Shown: piece after piece, positions 52,691-60,352 of the stretch
How positions within the stretch are numbered: the stretch's first letter is position 1
Layout: the number at the start of each line of letters is the position of its first letter
DNA from: Pseudolabrys sp.
GTDB taxonomy: Bacteria > Pseudomonadota > Alphaproteobacteria > Rhizobiales > Xanthobacteraceae
NCBI GenBank assembly: GCA_022841665.1
Contig: JALHRB010000010.1
Location: 1-64,000 of the forward strand
Length of the DNA stretch: 64,000 nt
Direction: 5' to 3'
Translations under genes and position numbers: made by a program
The notes under the pieces: generated by a model
What the model saw: the letters and a program-made list of their open reading frames with translations, nothing else
Told to the model about the DNA's origin: nothing
Database searches by the model: none

Positions 52691-53296
52691 GTGCTGCCGC
52701 ATCGCGTCACCAATCTAGCGCTTGTCTGCGCCCTTGCCCTCGGGCTGGGCGGCTGCGGCGGCGCTAAAGTCTTCGACGACAAGAACGAGGGCGGCTGGTT
52801 CTCCAAGCCGGTCAATCTCTTCTCGAAGCCCGATTGGGCGCGGCCGGTCGATGCCAAGGGCGCCGACCTCGGGCCGAAAGGCCCGGTGGGAGCCGAAGAG
52901 CTGGTCAATGCCGACGGCAGTTGCCCGCCGGAACCAGGGCAGGCGCAGGCCGCGGCCGCGCCCGCCGACCGGCCGGTCGGCTCGCCCGCCGGCGACCTCG
53001 CCAGCGCGCCGATGCCGGCTGCCGGCGAGCCCGGCAGTTCGCTGGTTCTCGGCGGCATCGCGCTCGGCATGACCGAATGCCAGGCCGTGCGCCGCGCAGG
53101 CGCCCCCGGCAATATCGCGATGAGCGCCGACGACAAGGGCGAGCGCAAGGTCGTGCTCACCTATCTGAGCGGGCCGTGGCCCGGCATTTACACCTTCTCC
53201 GCCGGCCGCCTGAAGGTGGTCGAGCGCGCGCCCGAGCCGCCCAAGCCCGTCAAGCCTGCGCCGAAGAAGAAGCAGACCGTCAAGCGCGCTTCCTGA
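52691..53296 (+). CDS. Conserved hypothetical lipoprotein
   Basis: 201 residues from a GTG at 52691. Lipoprotein signal ending LGGC (Cys22). Then a conserved-looking part NLFSKPDWARPVDAKG, a Pro/Ala-rich spacer, and a C-terminal module of about 60 residues: LGGIALGMTECQAVRRAGAP, KVVLTYLSGPWPGIYTFSAGRLKVVE, whose GMT...V...G.P pattern recalls the small BamE/SmpA-type fold. The end is basic (KPAPKKKQTVKR). It probably sits in the outer or inner membrane facing the periplasm. Function unknown. Confidence 0.72.
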   Translation: MLPHRVTNLALVCALALGLGGCGGAKVFDDKNEGGWFSKPVNLFSKPDWARPVDAKGADLGPKGPVGAEELVNADGSCPPEPGQAQAAAAPADRPVGSPAGDLASAPMPAAGEPGSSLVLGGIALGMTECQAVRRAGAPGNIAMSADDKGERKVVLTYLSGPWPGIYTFSAGRLKVVERAPEPPKPVKPAPKKKQTVKRAS

Positions 53297-53456
53297 TTGG
53301 CCGTCCTGTCCTCCGGCGCCGCCGCGCGCCGGACCTGGCCCGCAGGTTGTTGTGCAACGGTTTGCAGCCGCTCGTTGCGCCGTTTCTTTGGTTAGCGGAT
53401 TTTTAAGGCGGGCGGCTAAGAATCACTCGATTCTAACTTGGTCTTACCCGCGCACC

Positions 53457-53783
53457 ATGCCTCGCCTCTACCGCGCCTTCCCGATCCTGCTTTGCCTGGT
53501 GCTCCCTCTGTCGGGCATTGCGGTCAGCGTCAGCATGGCGGCACCGAACGAGGAAGGCGCCGTCGCCGCCGTCTTCCCGCCGTGGTGGTCGGCGTCGCGC
53601 GCCTTCGCGGCGGCGGGCAATGCCGGCGACGTGCTTAACAGCGGCACCTTCTTTTTTGTCGTCGTCGTGCAGTCGCAGCGTCCGGGTCTCGGCGACCGAC
53701 TGCGGGCTGAGGGCGCGCTCCTTCTCCTTAATCCGCTAGCCGTCGGAGGCTGCGAACCATCTTCGAGGAACCAGAATGTCTGA
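53457..53783 (+). CDS. Small exported protein of unknown function, overlapping the chemoreceptor gene
   Basis: 108 residues from the ATG at 53457. Signal peptide or membrane anchor at 1-28 ([19 protein letters not shown]). The rest is short: [17 protein letters not shown], a hydrophobic strand FFFVVVVQS, and [12 protein letters not shown] near the end. Its last 8 bases (53776-53783) overlap the start of the chemoreceptor gene, so the two are probably translated together. An AGAATC/GATTCT dyad lies at 53419-53434 before it. I do not recognise the family; a periplasmic partner of the receptor is one possibility. Confidence 0.62.
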   Translation: MPRLYRAFPILLCLVLPLSGIAVSVSMAAPNEEGAVAAVFPPWWSASRAFAAAGNAGDVLNSGTFFFVVVVQSQRPGLGDRLRAEGALLLLNPLAVGGCEPSSRNQNV

Positions 53784-55044
53784 AGTTACGCTCGATCTCG
53801 CCGTTCTGCGCCGCATGGCGCTGCGGCTCATCCTCGGCACGATCTGGCTGCAGCCCTTCCTGATCGCGGGTGCCTGCTGGATTTATGACACGGCGTTCTT
53901 GCTCCCGGCGGGGACCGCGCTCGCGATCGCAGGCGCGGCGCAGGCCGCCGCGTATTGGGACCCTGACGGTGGGCCGGGGCGGATCGCTGCCGGCGTGTCG
54001 CTGATGACTTTGATCTCGGTCCTCGTCGGCGTGTTGAGCGGCCAGCCGCTCCAGGTCGACATGCATATGTACTATTTCGCGGCGCTGGCGTTGCTTGTGG
54101 CCACCTGCGACTGGAAGGTCATCGCGGCAGCGACCGCGACGGTGGCCGTCCACCACATCGCGCTCAATTTCGTCCTCCCCTCGCTGATCTACCCGGGTGG
54201 TTCCAATCTGTTTCGCTTGGCGCTGCACGCGGTCATTCTCCTGCTCGAAGCCGGCGTGCTTATATGGTTGGCTTTCACCGTGGAGAAGATGTTCGCCGCT
54301 GTCATGGCAGCGACGGCGCGTGCGGAAGAAAACCATCGCGCCGCCGAAACAAGCCATCGAGAGGCGCTCGAGGCGGTGGCCCGCGCCGAAGAGGCGCATC
54401 GGCTGTACGAAGAAAACCAGCAGCAGTCGGCCGGCGAAAGAGAAGAGGCCGAAAGAGAACAACGCCGCGTGCTGGCAGACATCGCCGCGACTGTGAAGCA
54501 CAACGCGGAGAGCGCGGCCCAAGCCGACCAGTTCGCGGCCGGCACGTCCGCGGTGGCGGAACGCGGCGGCCGGGTGGCCACGCAGGCCGTCGAGGCGATG
54601 TCACGCATTGAAGAGGCCTCGCGCAAGATTTCCGACATCATTGCAGTGATCGACGAGATCGCGAGGCAAACCAACCTGCTGGCGCTCAATGCCGCGGTCG
54701 AGGCGGCCCGCGCCGGCGAGGCCGGCCGCGGGTTCGCGGTCGTCGCCACCGAGGTGAGGGATTTGGCGCAGCGTTCATCGCAGGCGGCCAAGGACATTAA
54801 GGAGCTGATCACGAACAGCTCGAACCAGGTGCAGGAAGGGGTCACGCTCGTGAACAGCGCCGGGGCCTCGCTGGTCGAGATCGTGGACTCGATCAAGAAG
54901 GTGACGAGCATTGTGTCGCAGATCGCCGCGGCCAGCGGCGAGCAGGCGCGGGGGCTGGAGCAAATCAACAAGGCACCAGGATCTTCGGGCGAAGCGATAC
55001 AGGGGGACGGCATCGGCGACCGCGCGACTGAACTCGCAGCCTGA
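53776..55044 (+). CDS. Methyl-accepting chemotaxis protein with multi-helix membrane sensor and abnormal C-terminus
   Basis: 422 residues. Five to six membrane helices (about 12-165) form the sensor; [14 protein letters not shown] and [12 protein letters not shown] carry paired histidines. A charged coiled coil (170-240) leads to the signalling domain with an intact hairpin tip ([26 protein letters not shown], then [15 protein letters not shown]). Normally the second helix runs on for some 35 residues after EQINKA; here it turns into [22 protein letters not shown] and stops. In another frame the same DNA reads [14 protein letters not shown], like the usual receptor ending, so a frameshift or small deletion is likely. 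The tip should still reach CheA and CheW, but the helix bundle may be weak. Confidence 0.82.
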   Translation: MSEVTLDLAVLRRMALRLILGTIWLQPFLIAGACWIYDTAFLLPAGTALAIAGAAQAAAYWDPDGGPGRIAAGVSLMTLISVLVGVLSGQPLQVDMHMYYFAALALLVATCDWKVIAAATATVAVHHIALNFVLPSLIYPGGSNLFRLALHAVILLLEAGVLIWLAFTVEKMFAAVMAATARAEENHRAAETSHREALEAVARAEEAHRLYEENQQQSAGEREEAEREQRRVLADIAATVKHNAESAAQADQFAAGTSAVAERGGRVATQAVEAMSRIEEASRKISDIIAVIDEIARQTNLLALNAAVEAARAGEAGRGFAVVATEVRDLAQRSSQAAKDIKELITNSSNQVQEGVTLVNSAGASLVEIVDSIKKVTSIVSQIAAASGEQARGLEQINKAPGSSGEAIQGDGIGDRATELAA

Positions 55045-55056
55045 CGAAGAGGCCTT

Positions 55057-56919
55057 TCAGGCGCTTTCCAAGGCCGAACTGGCGGCGAGCCAGTCTTCTT
55101 CCGCCGCCGCGATCGCCGCCACCACATTGGCGCGCGTCTTCGACAGCTCGGCCGCGCGCGCCGGATCGGTGGCGAACAGCGTGCCGTCGCCGAGCGTCTT
55201 GTCGAGCTTGTCGAGCTGGCGCGTGAGCTGCGCGATTTTGTGCTCGGAATCGGTCACGCGCTTGCGCAGCGGCGCGGTCTCGGCGCGCTTGTCGGCGGCG
55301 GCGCGTCGCGCCTCGGCGCGGTCGACCTGCGGCGGCGCCTTCGCCGCGCTCTGCTTGTCGCCGGAGAGCACGAGCTTGCGGTAGTCGTCGAGGTCGCCGT
55401 CGAAGGCCGCGACCTTGCCGCCTTGCACCAGCCAGAGCCGGTCGGCGCAGGCTTCCAGCAGATAGCGGTCGTGCGAGACTAGGATCACCGCGCCGGGATA
55501 ATCGTTGATCGCCTCGATCAGCGCGCCGCGGCTGTCGATGTCGAGATGGTTGGTCGGCTCGTCGAGGATGACGAGATGCGGCGCGCTGAAGGTCGCCAGG
55601 CCCAGCAGCAGGCGCGCCTTCTCGCCGCCCGACAGGCTCTTGATCAGGGTGTTGCCGGCCAATCCTGAAAAGCCGATGGCGCCGACGCGCGCGCGCACCT
55701 TGGCCTCCGGCTGGTCCGGCATCAGCCGGCGCACGGCGTCGTAGGGGCTTTCGTTCTCGTCCAGCTCGTCGAGCTGGTGCTGCGCGAAATAGCCCACTTT
55801 GAGGGTAGACGCGCGCGTCACGCTGCCGTGCATGGGGTCCAGCCGGCCGGCCAAGAGCTTCACCAACGTCGACTTGCCGTTGCCGTTGGAGCCGAGCAGG
55901 GCGATGCGGTCGTCGTTGTCGATGCGCAGCGACAGGCCCGACAGCACGACGCGCCCGTCATAGCCGACGGCGACGTCGTTGGTGGCGATGATCGGCGGCG
56001 ACAACAGCTTGTCCGGCGCGGGGATGTTGATCTCGCGCACGTCGTCGATGGTCAGCGCATCGATCGGCTGCAGCCTGGCCAGCATCTTGAGGCGCGACTG
56101 CGCCTGCCGCGCCTTGCTGGCCTTGGCGCGGAAGCGGTCGACGAAGGCTTGCAAATGCTTGCGCTGCGCCTCCTGCTTCTTGATGGCCTTCTGGTCGAGC
56201 ACCATGCGCTCGTGGCGCTGGCGCTCGAAATCCGAATAGCCGCCCCGGTAAAGCGTGAGCTTCTTGGCGTCGAGCGCCAGGATCTGGTCGACCGCGGTGT
56301 CGAGCAGGTCGCGGTCGTGGCTGATCACGATCAGCGTGTGCGGATAGCGCGCCAGATGCTCCTGCAGCCAGAGCGTGCCTTCGAGGTCGAGATAGTTGGT
56401 CGGCTCGTCGAGCAGCAGCAGGTCCGGCTCGGAGAACAGCGTCGCGGCGAGCGCGACGCGCATGCGCCAGCCGCCGGAGAATTCGGTGCAGGGCCGTTGC
56501 TGGTCGGCGGTCGAGAAGCCTAAGCCCGAGAGGATCGCGGCGGCGCGGGCCGGCGCCGCATGTGCGCCGATGTCGGCAAGCCGGGTCTGGATCTCGGCGA
56601 TGCGGTGCGGGTCGGTCGCGGTTTCGGCTTCCTTGAGGAGCGACGTGCGCTCGCTCGGCGCACTCAGCACCACCTCGATCAGGCTCTCCGGCCCGTTCGG
56701 CGCCTCCTGAGCGAGGCGCCCGATGCGCCAGCGCGGCGGGATTTCCACCGAGCCTTGCTCGGCGTGCAACTCGCCGGTGATGACGTTGAACAGCGTCGAT
56801 TTGCCGGTGCCGTTGCGGCCGACCAGGCCGACGCGCGCACCCGGCGTCACGCGCGCGGTGGCGTTTTCAATGAGCGTGCGGCCGGCAATGCGGACGGTGA
56901 GGTCGTCGATCAGGAGCAT
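55057..56919 (-). CDS. ABC-F family ATPase
   Basis: 620 residues, two ABC domains in one chain and no membrane part. Walker A motifs GRNGTGKST (34-42) and GSNGNGKST near 345; signatures FSGGWRMRV and LSGGEKARL; both LLLLDEPTNYLDLE and VILDEPTNHLDI. The linker between them (ERMVLDQKAIKKQEAQRKHL) is the P-site-reaching region of ribosome-bound ABC-F proteins. A C-terminal coiled coil (RKRVTDSEHKIAQLTRQLDKLD) resembles YheS. It probably aids stalled ribosomes. It converges on the chemoreceptor gene with only 12 bp between. Confidence 0.9.
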   Translation of the reverse strand: MLLIDDLTVRIAGRTLIENATARVTPGARVGLVGRNGTGKSTLFNVITGELHAEQGSVEIPPRWRIGRLAQEAPNGPESLIEVVLSAPSERTSLLKEAETATDPHRIAEIQTRLADIGAHAAPARAAAILSGLGFSTADQQRPCTEFSGGWRMRVALAATLFSEPDLLLLDEPTNYLDLEGTLWLQEHLARYPHTLIVISHDRDLLDTAVDQILALDAKKLTLYRGGYSDFERQRHERMVLDQKAIKKQEAQRKHLQAFVDRFRAKASKARQAQSRLKMLARLQPIDALTIDDVREINIPAPDKLLSPPIIATNDVAVGYDGRVVLSGLSLRIDNDDRIALLGSNGNGKSTLVKLLAGRLDPMHGSVTRASTLKVGYFAQHQLDELDENESPYDAVRRLMPDQPEAKVRARVGAIGFSGLAGNTLIKSLSGGEKARLLLGLATFSAPHLVILDEPTNHLDIDSRGALIEAINDYPGAVILVSHDRYLLEACADRLWLVQGGKVAAFDGDLDDYRKLVLSGDKQSAAKAPPQVDRAEARRAAADKRAETAPLRKRVTDSEHKIAQLTRQLDKLDKTLGDGTLFATDPARAAELSKTRANVVAAIAAAEEDWLAASSALESA

Positions 56920-56966
56920 GGGGCCGCCTTGTGGCCGAGGCGGGGCGGGGATGCAATGCCTCTCTC

Positions 56967-57070
56967 GTCATTCCGGGGCGCGCACGAAGTGCGCGAGCCC
57001 GGAATCCATAATCCGCAGCGCTGCGGCGTATGGATTCCGGGTCCGGCCCTTTGGGCCGTCCCGGAATGAC
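56967..57070. repeat. Dispersed palindromic element, type B
   Basis: Same plan as 28278-28388: GTCATTCCGGGGCGCG at the left, CCGGAATCCATA/TATGGATTCCGG inside, and CCCGGAATGAC at the right, with the right arm more divergent (GGCCCTTTGGGCC hairpin). It ends 8 bp from the stop of the dehydrogenase gene. Confidence 0.85.
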
Positions 57071-57078
57071 AGAGAGAG

Positions 57079-58155
57079 TTAGGCGAGCGCCTCAGCCACC
57101 GCCTTGCCGCACTCCACGGTGTTCGCCGGCCCTTTCAGGTCGCGCGTGCGCAGCTTCTCCTGCGCCAGCACGGTCTCGATCGCCTTGACGACGGCCTTGG
57201 CAGCCTCCGGCTCGCCGAGGTGGTCGAGCATCATCGCGCCCGACCAGATTTGCCCGATCGGATTGGCGATGCCCTGACCGTAGATGTCCGGCGCCGAGCC
57301 GTGCACCGGCTCGAACACCGACGGGAATTTGCGCTCGGGATTGATGTTGCCGGAGGGCGCGATGCCGATGGTGCCGGTGCAGGCGGGGCCGAGGTCGGAG
57401 AGGATGTCGCCGAACAAATTGGAGGCGACCACCACGTTGAAGGTGTCGGGCTTGAGCACGAACAGCGCGGACAGGATGTCGATGTGGAACTGGTTCCACT
57501 TCACGTCGGGATAGTTCTTGGCCATCTCCTTCACGCGCTCGTCCCAGTACGGCATGGTGATGGCGATGCCGTTCGACTTGGTGGCCGAGGTCAGGTGCTT
57601 CTTCGGCGTCGAGCGGGCGAGCTCGAAGGCGAACTTGAGCACGCGGTCGACGCCGACACGGGTGAGGATCGTCTCCTGCATCACGACCTCGCGGTCGGTG
57701 CCGGGAAACGCGCGGCCGCCGATGGCGGAATATTCACCCTCGGTGTTCTCGCGCACGACCCAGAAGTCGATGTCGCCCGGCTTGCGGCCGGCGAGCGGGG
57801 AGGGCACGCCCGGCATCAGCCGCACCGGCCGCAGATTGACGTACTGGTCGAACTCGCGGCGGAACAGGATCAGCGAGCCCCAGAGCGAGACGTGGTCGGG
57901 CACTTTGTCGGGCATGCCGACGGCGCCGAAGAAGATGGCATCGTGCTTGCCGATCTTCTCTTTCCAGTCCTCCGGCATCATGCGGCCGTGCTTTTCGTAG
58001 TAGTCGCAGCTCGCGAAATCGAAATCGTCGAGTTGGAGCTTGAAGCCGAACTTCTTGGCCGCCGCCTCCAGCACGCGCACGCCCTCGGGCACGACTTCCT
58101 TGCCGATGCCGTCGCCGGGGATGACGGCAATGCGGTGGACGCGGTTGGTGCTCAT
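57079..58155 (-). CDS. Tartrate/D-malate-type dehydrogenase (isopropylmalate dehydrogenase family)
   Basis: 358 residues. It opens RIAVIPGDGIGKEVVPEG and has the metal and substrate residues of decarboxylating beta-hydroxyacid dehydrogenases: NLRPVRLMPGV, ATKSNGI with the active-site Lys, and FNVVVASNLFGDILSDLG. VRENTEGEYSAIGG and the LWGSLILFRREFDQYVN region match the tartrate dehydrogenase/D-malate dehydrogenase branch rather than LeuB. It oxidises D-malate, tartrate or a related acid with NAD. It stands alone between two palindromic elements. Confidence 0.85.
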   Translation of the reverse strand: MSTNRVHRIAVIPGDGIGKEVVPEGVRVLEAAAKKFGFKLQLDDFDFASCDYYEKHGRMMPEDWKEKIGKHDAIFFGAVGMPDKVPDHVSLWGSLILFRREFDQYVNLRPVRLMPGVPSPLAGRKPGDIDFWVVRENTEGEYSAIGGRAFPGTDREVVMQETILTRVGVDRVLKFAFELARSTPKKHLTSATKSNGIAITMPYWDERVKEMAKNYPDVKWNQFHIDILSALFVLKPDTFNVVVASNLFGDILSDLGPACTGTIGIAPSGNINPERKFPSVFEPVHGSAPDIYGQGIANPIGQIWSGAMMLDHLGEPEAAKAVVKAIETVLAQEKLRTRDLKGPANTVECGKAVAEALA

Positions 58156-58236
58156 GGGGAGGTCCTCTTGGGGAGAAGATTACTTCGGCGTGTTCCAAGC
58201 ACTCCGCTCATTCCCGCGCAAGCCCACCTCACACTT

Positions 58237-58321
58237 GTCATCGCCGGGCTTGTCCCGGCGATCTCGATCAGGGAGGCAATGCCTTCCTAAGCGGGATGCC
58301 CGGGTCAAGCCCGGGCATGAC
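58237..58321. repeat. Dispersed palindromic element, type A-like
   Basis: Hairpins ATCGCCGGG-CTTGT-CCCGGCGAT and ATGCCCGGG-TCAAG-CCCGGGCAT face each other, with GTCAT and ATGAC at the ends, the design of 20000-20098. It lies between the dehydrogenase start and DinB stop, next to a half element of type B at 58335. Confidence 0.78.
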
Positions 58322-58334
58322 AGGGAGAAGTTGT

Positions 58335-58349
58335 GCGCCCCGGAATGAC
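58335..58349. repeat. Truncated type B palindromic element (right end only)
   Basis: GCGCCCCGGAATGAC is identical to the right end of the type B element at 28278-28388. Its partner arm is missing; the type A-like element ends 13 bp before. It ends one base from the DinB stop codon, so it looks like the stub of an element interrupted or replaced by the neighbouring one. Confidence 0.6.
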
Positions 58350-58350
58350 G

Positions 58351-58875
58351 TCAACTGATCGACGTCAGCCCCACCCCCGTCTCTCGCTGATAGATGATGA
58401 GGTCGAAGGAGGGCGTCGCGTCGTTGCCGAGGATGGACGAGAGCAGCGCGTGCGCCTGGCCGCGGTGGTGGGTCTGGTGATTGAAGAAATGGTCGAGCGC
58501 GGGCGCCAGCGGCTGCTCGATGGTCTGCGGGTTGACCACTGTGCGAAAGCGCAAAATGCGGTTGAGGTCGTCCTCGCTCAGCCGCTCGATATAGCGGCTG
58601 ATGCGCGTGTCCTCGCTGCGCCGCGCCGCCCGCAAGGCCTCGAAATCGTCGTAAAGGATGGCGTCGAGGCCGGGCGGCTGCTCGCCCGCGCCGGTGAAGC
58701 GCCGCATCCAGATACGGTCGCCGACCAGCAGGTGGTTGAGGGTGCCGTGCAGCGACTTGAAGAAGGCGCCACGGTCGGCGCGGTAGTCGGCGTCGGCCAC
58801 CTTGGCGGCCGCCTCGTAGAGCCGCTCGTTGCACCAGGCATTGTAGCCGGCGAACATCCGGTAGCGGGACTTCAT
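58351..58875 (-). CDS. DinB-family protein
   Basis: 174 residues, four-helix bundle. The metal-binding histidines are visible: LHGTLNHLLVGDRIW in the second helix and FFNHQTHHRGQAHALL in the last, the DinB signature. MFAGYNAWCNERLYEAA at the start is typical of the Bradyrhizobium-type members. Thiol-S-transferase or maleylpyruvate-isomerase-like activity is known for relatives, but no substrate can be inferred. Single gene; a truncated repeat abuts its stop. Confidence 0.88.
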   Translation of the reverse strand: MKSRYRMFAGYNAWCNERLYEAAAKVADADYRADRGAFFKSLHGTLNHLLVGDRIWMRRFTGAGEQPPGLDAILYDDFEALRAARRSEDTRISRYIERLSEDDLNRILRFRTVVNPQTIEQPLAPALDHFFNHQTHHRGQAHALLSSILGNDATPSFDLIIYQRETGVGLTSIS

Positions 58876-59028
58876 GCGCTCCCCCGGCTCAAAAGGCCTT
58901 GAAATCGCGGCGGTCTGGCATCGGGCTGACTTGCCCGGCCACCGCCCTCTCGGTATAAGCCGCCGCGGCTTAGCCGTTCCAATGACTATCGTTCAATTCA
59001 CCGATCAATCCCAGTGAAGGATGACCCG

Positions 59029-59451
59029 ATGGCGCGCGAGCGTACCTTTTCGATCCTTAAACCCGACGCCACCGAGCGTAACCTCACGGGTGCCATCAAC
59101 GCCATGATCGAGCAGGCCGGCCTGCGCATCGTCGCCCAGAAGCGCGTGCGCATCACCAAGGAACAGGCCGAGCGCTTTTATGCAGTGCACAAAGAGCGGC
59201 CCTTCTTCGGCGAACTGGTCGCCTTCATGATTTCCGGCCCGGTGGTCGTGCAGGTGCTGGAAGGCGAGAACGCCATCTCCAAATACCGCGAGGTCATGGG
59301 CGCCACCGATCCGGCCAAGGCCGCCGCCAATACCATCCGCAAGGTGCATGCGCGCTCGATCGGCGAAAATTCGGTGCACGGTTCCGACGCGCCCGACACC
59401 GCGGAGCGCGAGATCGCGCAGTTCTTTTCGGAGAATGAAATCGTCGGCTGA
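59029..59451 (+). CDS. ndk: Nucleoside-diphosphate kinase
   Basis: 140 residues from the ATG at 59029, with GAAGGA upstream; the frame opens five codons earlier. It balances nucleoside triphosphates by passing a phosphate through His117 (NSVHGSD). Start [18 protein letters not shown] and end [14 protein letters not shown] are complete. Monocistronic, divergent from the DinB gene. Confidence 0.96.
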   Translation: MARERTFSILKPDATERNLTGAINAMIEQAGLRIVAQKRVRITKEQAERFYAVHKERPFFGELVAFMISGPVVVQVLEGENAISKYREVMGATDPAKAAANTIRKVHARSIGENSVHGSDAPDTAEREIAQFFSENEIVG

Positions 59452-59575
59452 GGCGTAGGAAAAAGCGCTGCCACGCTTGCGCGCTGGCCAGCGGCTTGCC
59501 TGCCGCGATAGATTGGCTGCCGAGGAACGAATATAAGATCGGCCGAAAAGGCGGATCGCCCAGGAGGAGCGGAAA

Positions 59576-60328
59576 GTGGCTTACATTTGGACGGACATGC
59601 TGCAGCCCGCCTTCTGGATTGCGGTCGGTCAGATCATCTGGATCAACATTCTGCTCTCGGGCGACAACGCGGTGGTGATCGCGCTGGCCTGCCGCTCGCT
59701 GCCGCCGCGGCAGCGCTTCTGGGGCATCCTGCTGGGCGCCGGCGCGGCCGTCCTTTTGCGCATTTTCTTCACCATCATCATCGCGCAGATCATGGGCGTC
59801 CCTTTCCTCAAGCTGGTCGGCGGCGCGCTGCTGCTGTGGATCGCGATCAAGCTGGTCGTGCCGAGCGAGGAGCATGGCGAGGATAGCGTGAAGGCCGGCG
59901 ACACGCTCCTGCGCGCCGTCTGGCTGGTGACGGTGGCCGACATCGTGATGAGCCTCGATAACGTCATCGCCATCGCGGCGGCGGCGGAAACGGCGGCCGC
60001 GCGCGTCGACCTCGCGCACGCGCTGACCATCAAGACGACGCTGATCGTGTTCGGCCTGGCCACCAGCGTACCGCTGATCATCGCAGGCAGCGCGCTGCTC
60101 ATGAAGGTGATGGAGCGGTTCCCGATCCTGGTCTGGGCGGGCGCGGCGCTGCTCGGTTGGGTGGCCGGCGAGATCATCGTCAAGGATGCCGCGGTCGTTT
60201 CCTATCTCGGCGTGGAGTTCGTCGATCGGGTCCACATCTGGACGGCGGCCGCGGGCGCGGTCCTGGTGGTGGCCACGGGCTACGTGCTGGCGCGGATGCG
60301 GCGCGAGCCGGTCGAGAGCGAGGTCTAG
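59576..60328 (+). CDS. TerC-family integral membrane protein
   Basis: 250 residues from a GTG at 59576 with AGGAGCGG upstream. About seven helices. The two TerC motifs with buried acidic residues are present: LLSGDNAVVIALA and VADIVMSLDNVIAIA. Family members move or sense metals; the YkoY/Alx branch exports manganese. No riboswitch (such as the yybP-ykoY Mn2+ type) can be recognised in the 124-bp leader. The molybdopterin gene starts 24 bp later and may share its message. Confidence 0.88.
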   Translation: MAYIWTDMLQPAFWIAVGQIIWINILLSGDNAVVIALACRSLPPRQRFWGILLGAGAAVLLRIFFTIIIAQIMGVPFLKLVGGALLLWIAIKLVVPSEEHGEDSVKAGDTLLRAVWLVTVADIVMSLDNVIAIAAAAETAAARVDLAHALTIKTTLIVFGLATSVPLIIAGSALLMKVMERFPILVWAGAALLGWVAGEIIVKDAAVVSYLGVEFVDRVHIWTAAAGAVLVVATGYVLARMRREPVESEV

Positions 60329-60352
60329 CGGATCGGCTATAGTGGGGGCGCC

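Noticed and set aside
53419-53434. AGAATC/GATTCT dyad before the small exported gene as an operator feature
   Set aside because: Six-base arms are too short to separate from chance without a regulator or conservation; mentioned only in that gene's entry.
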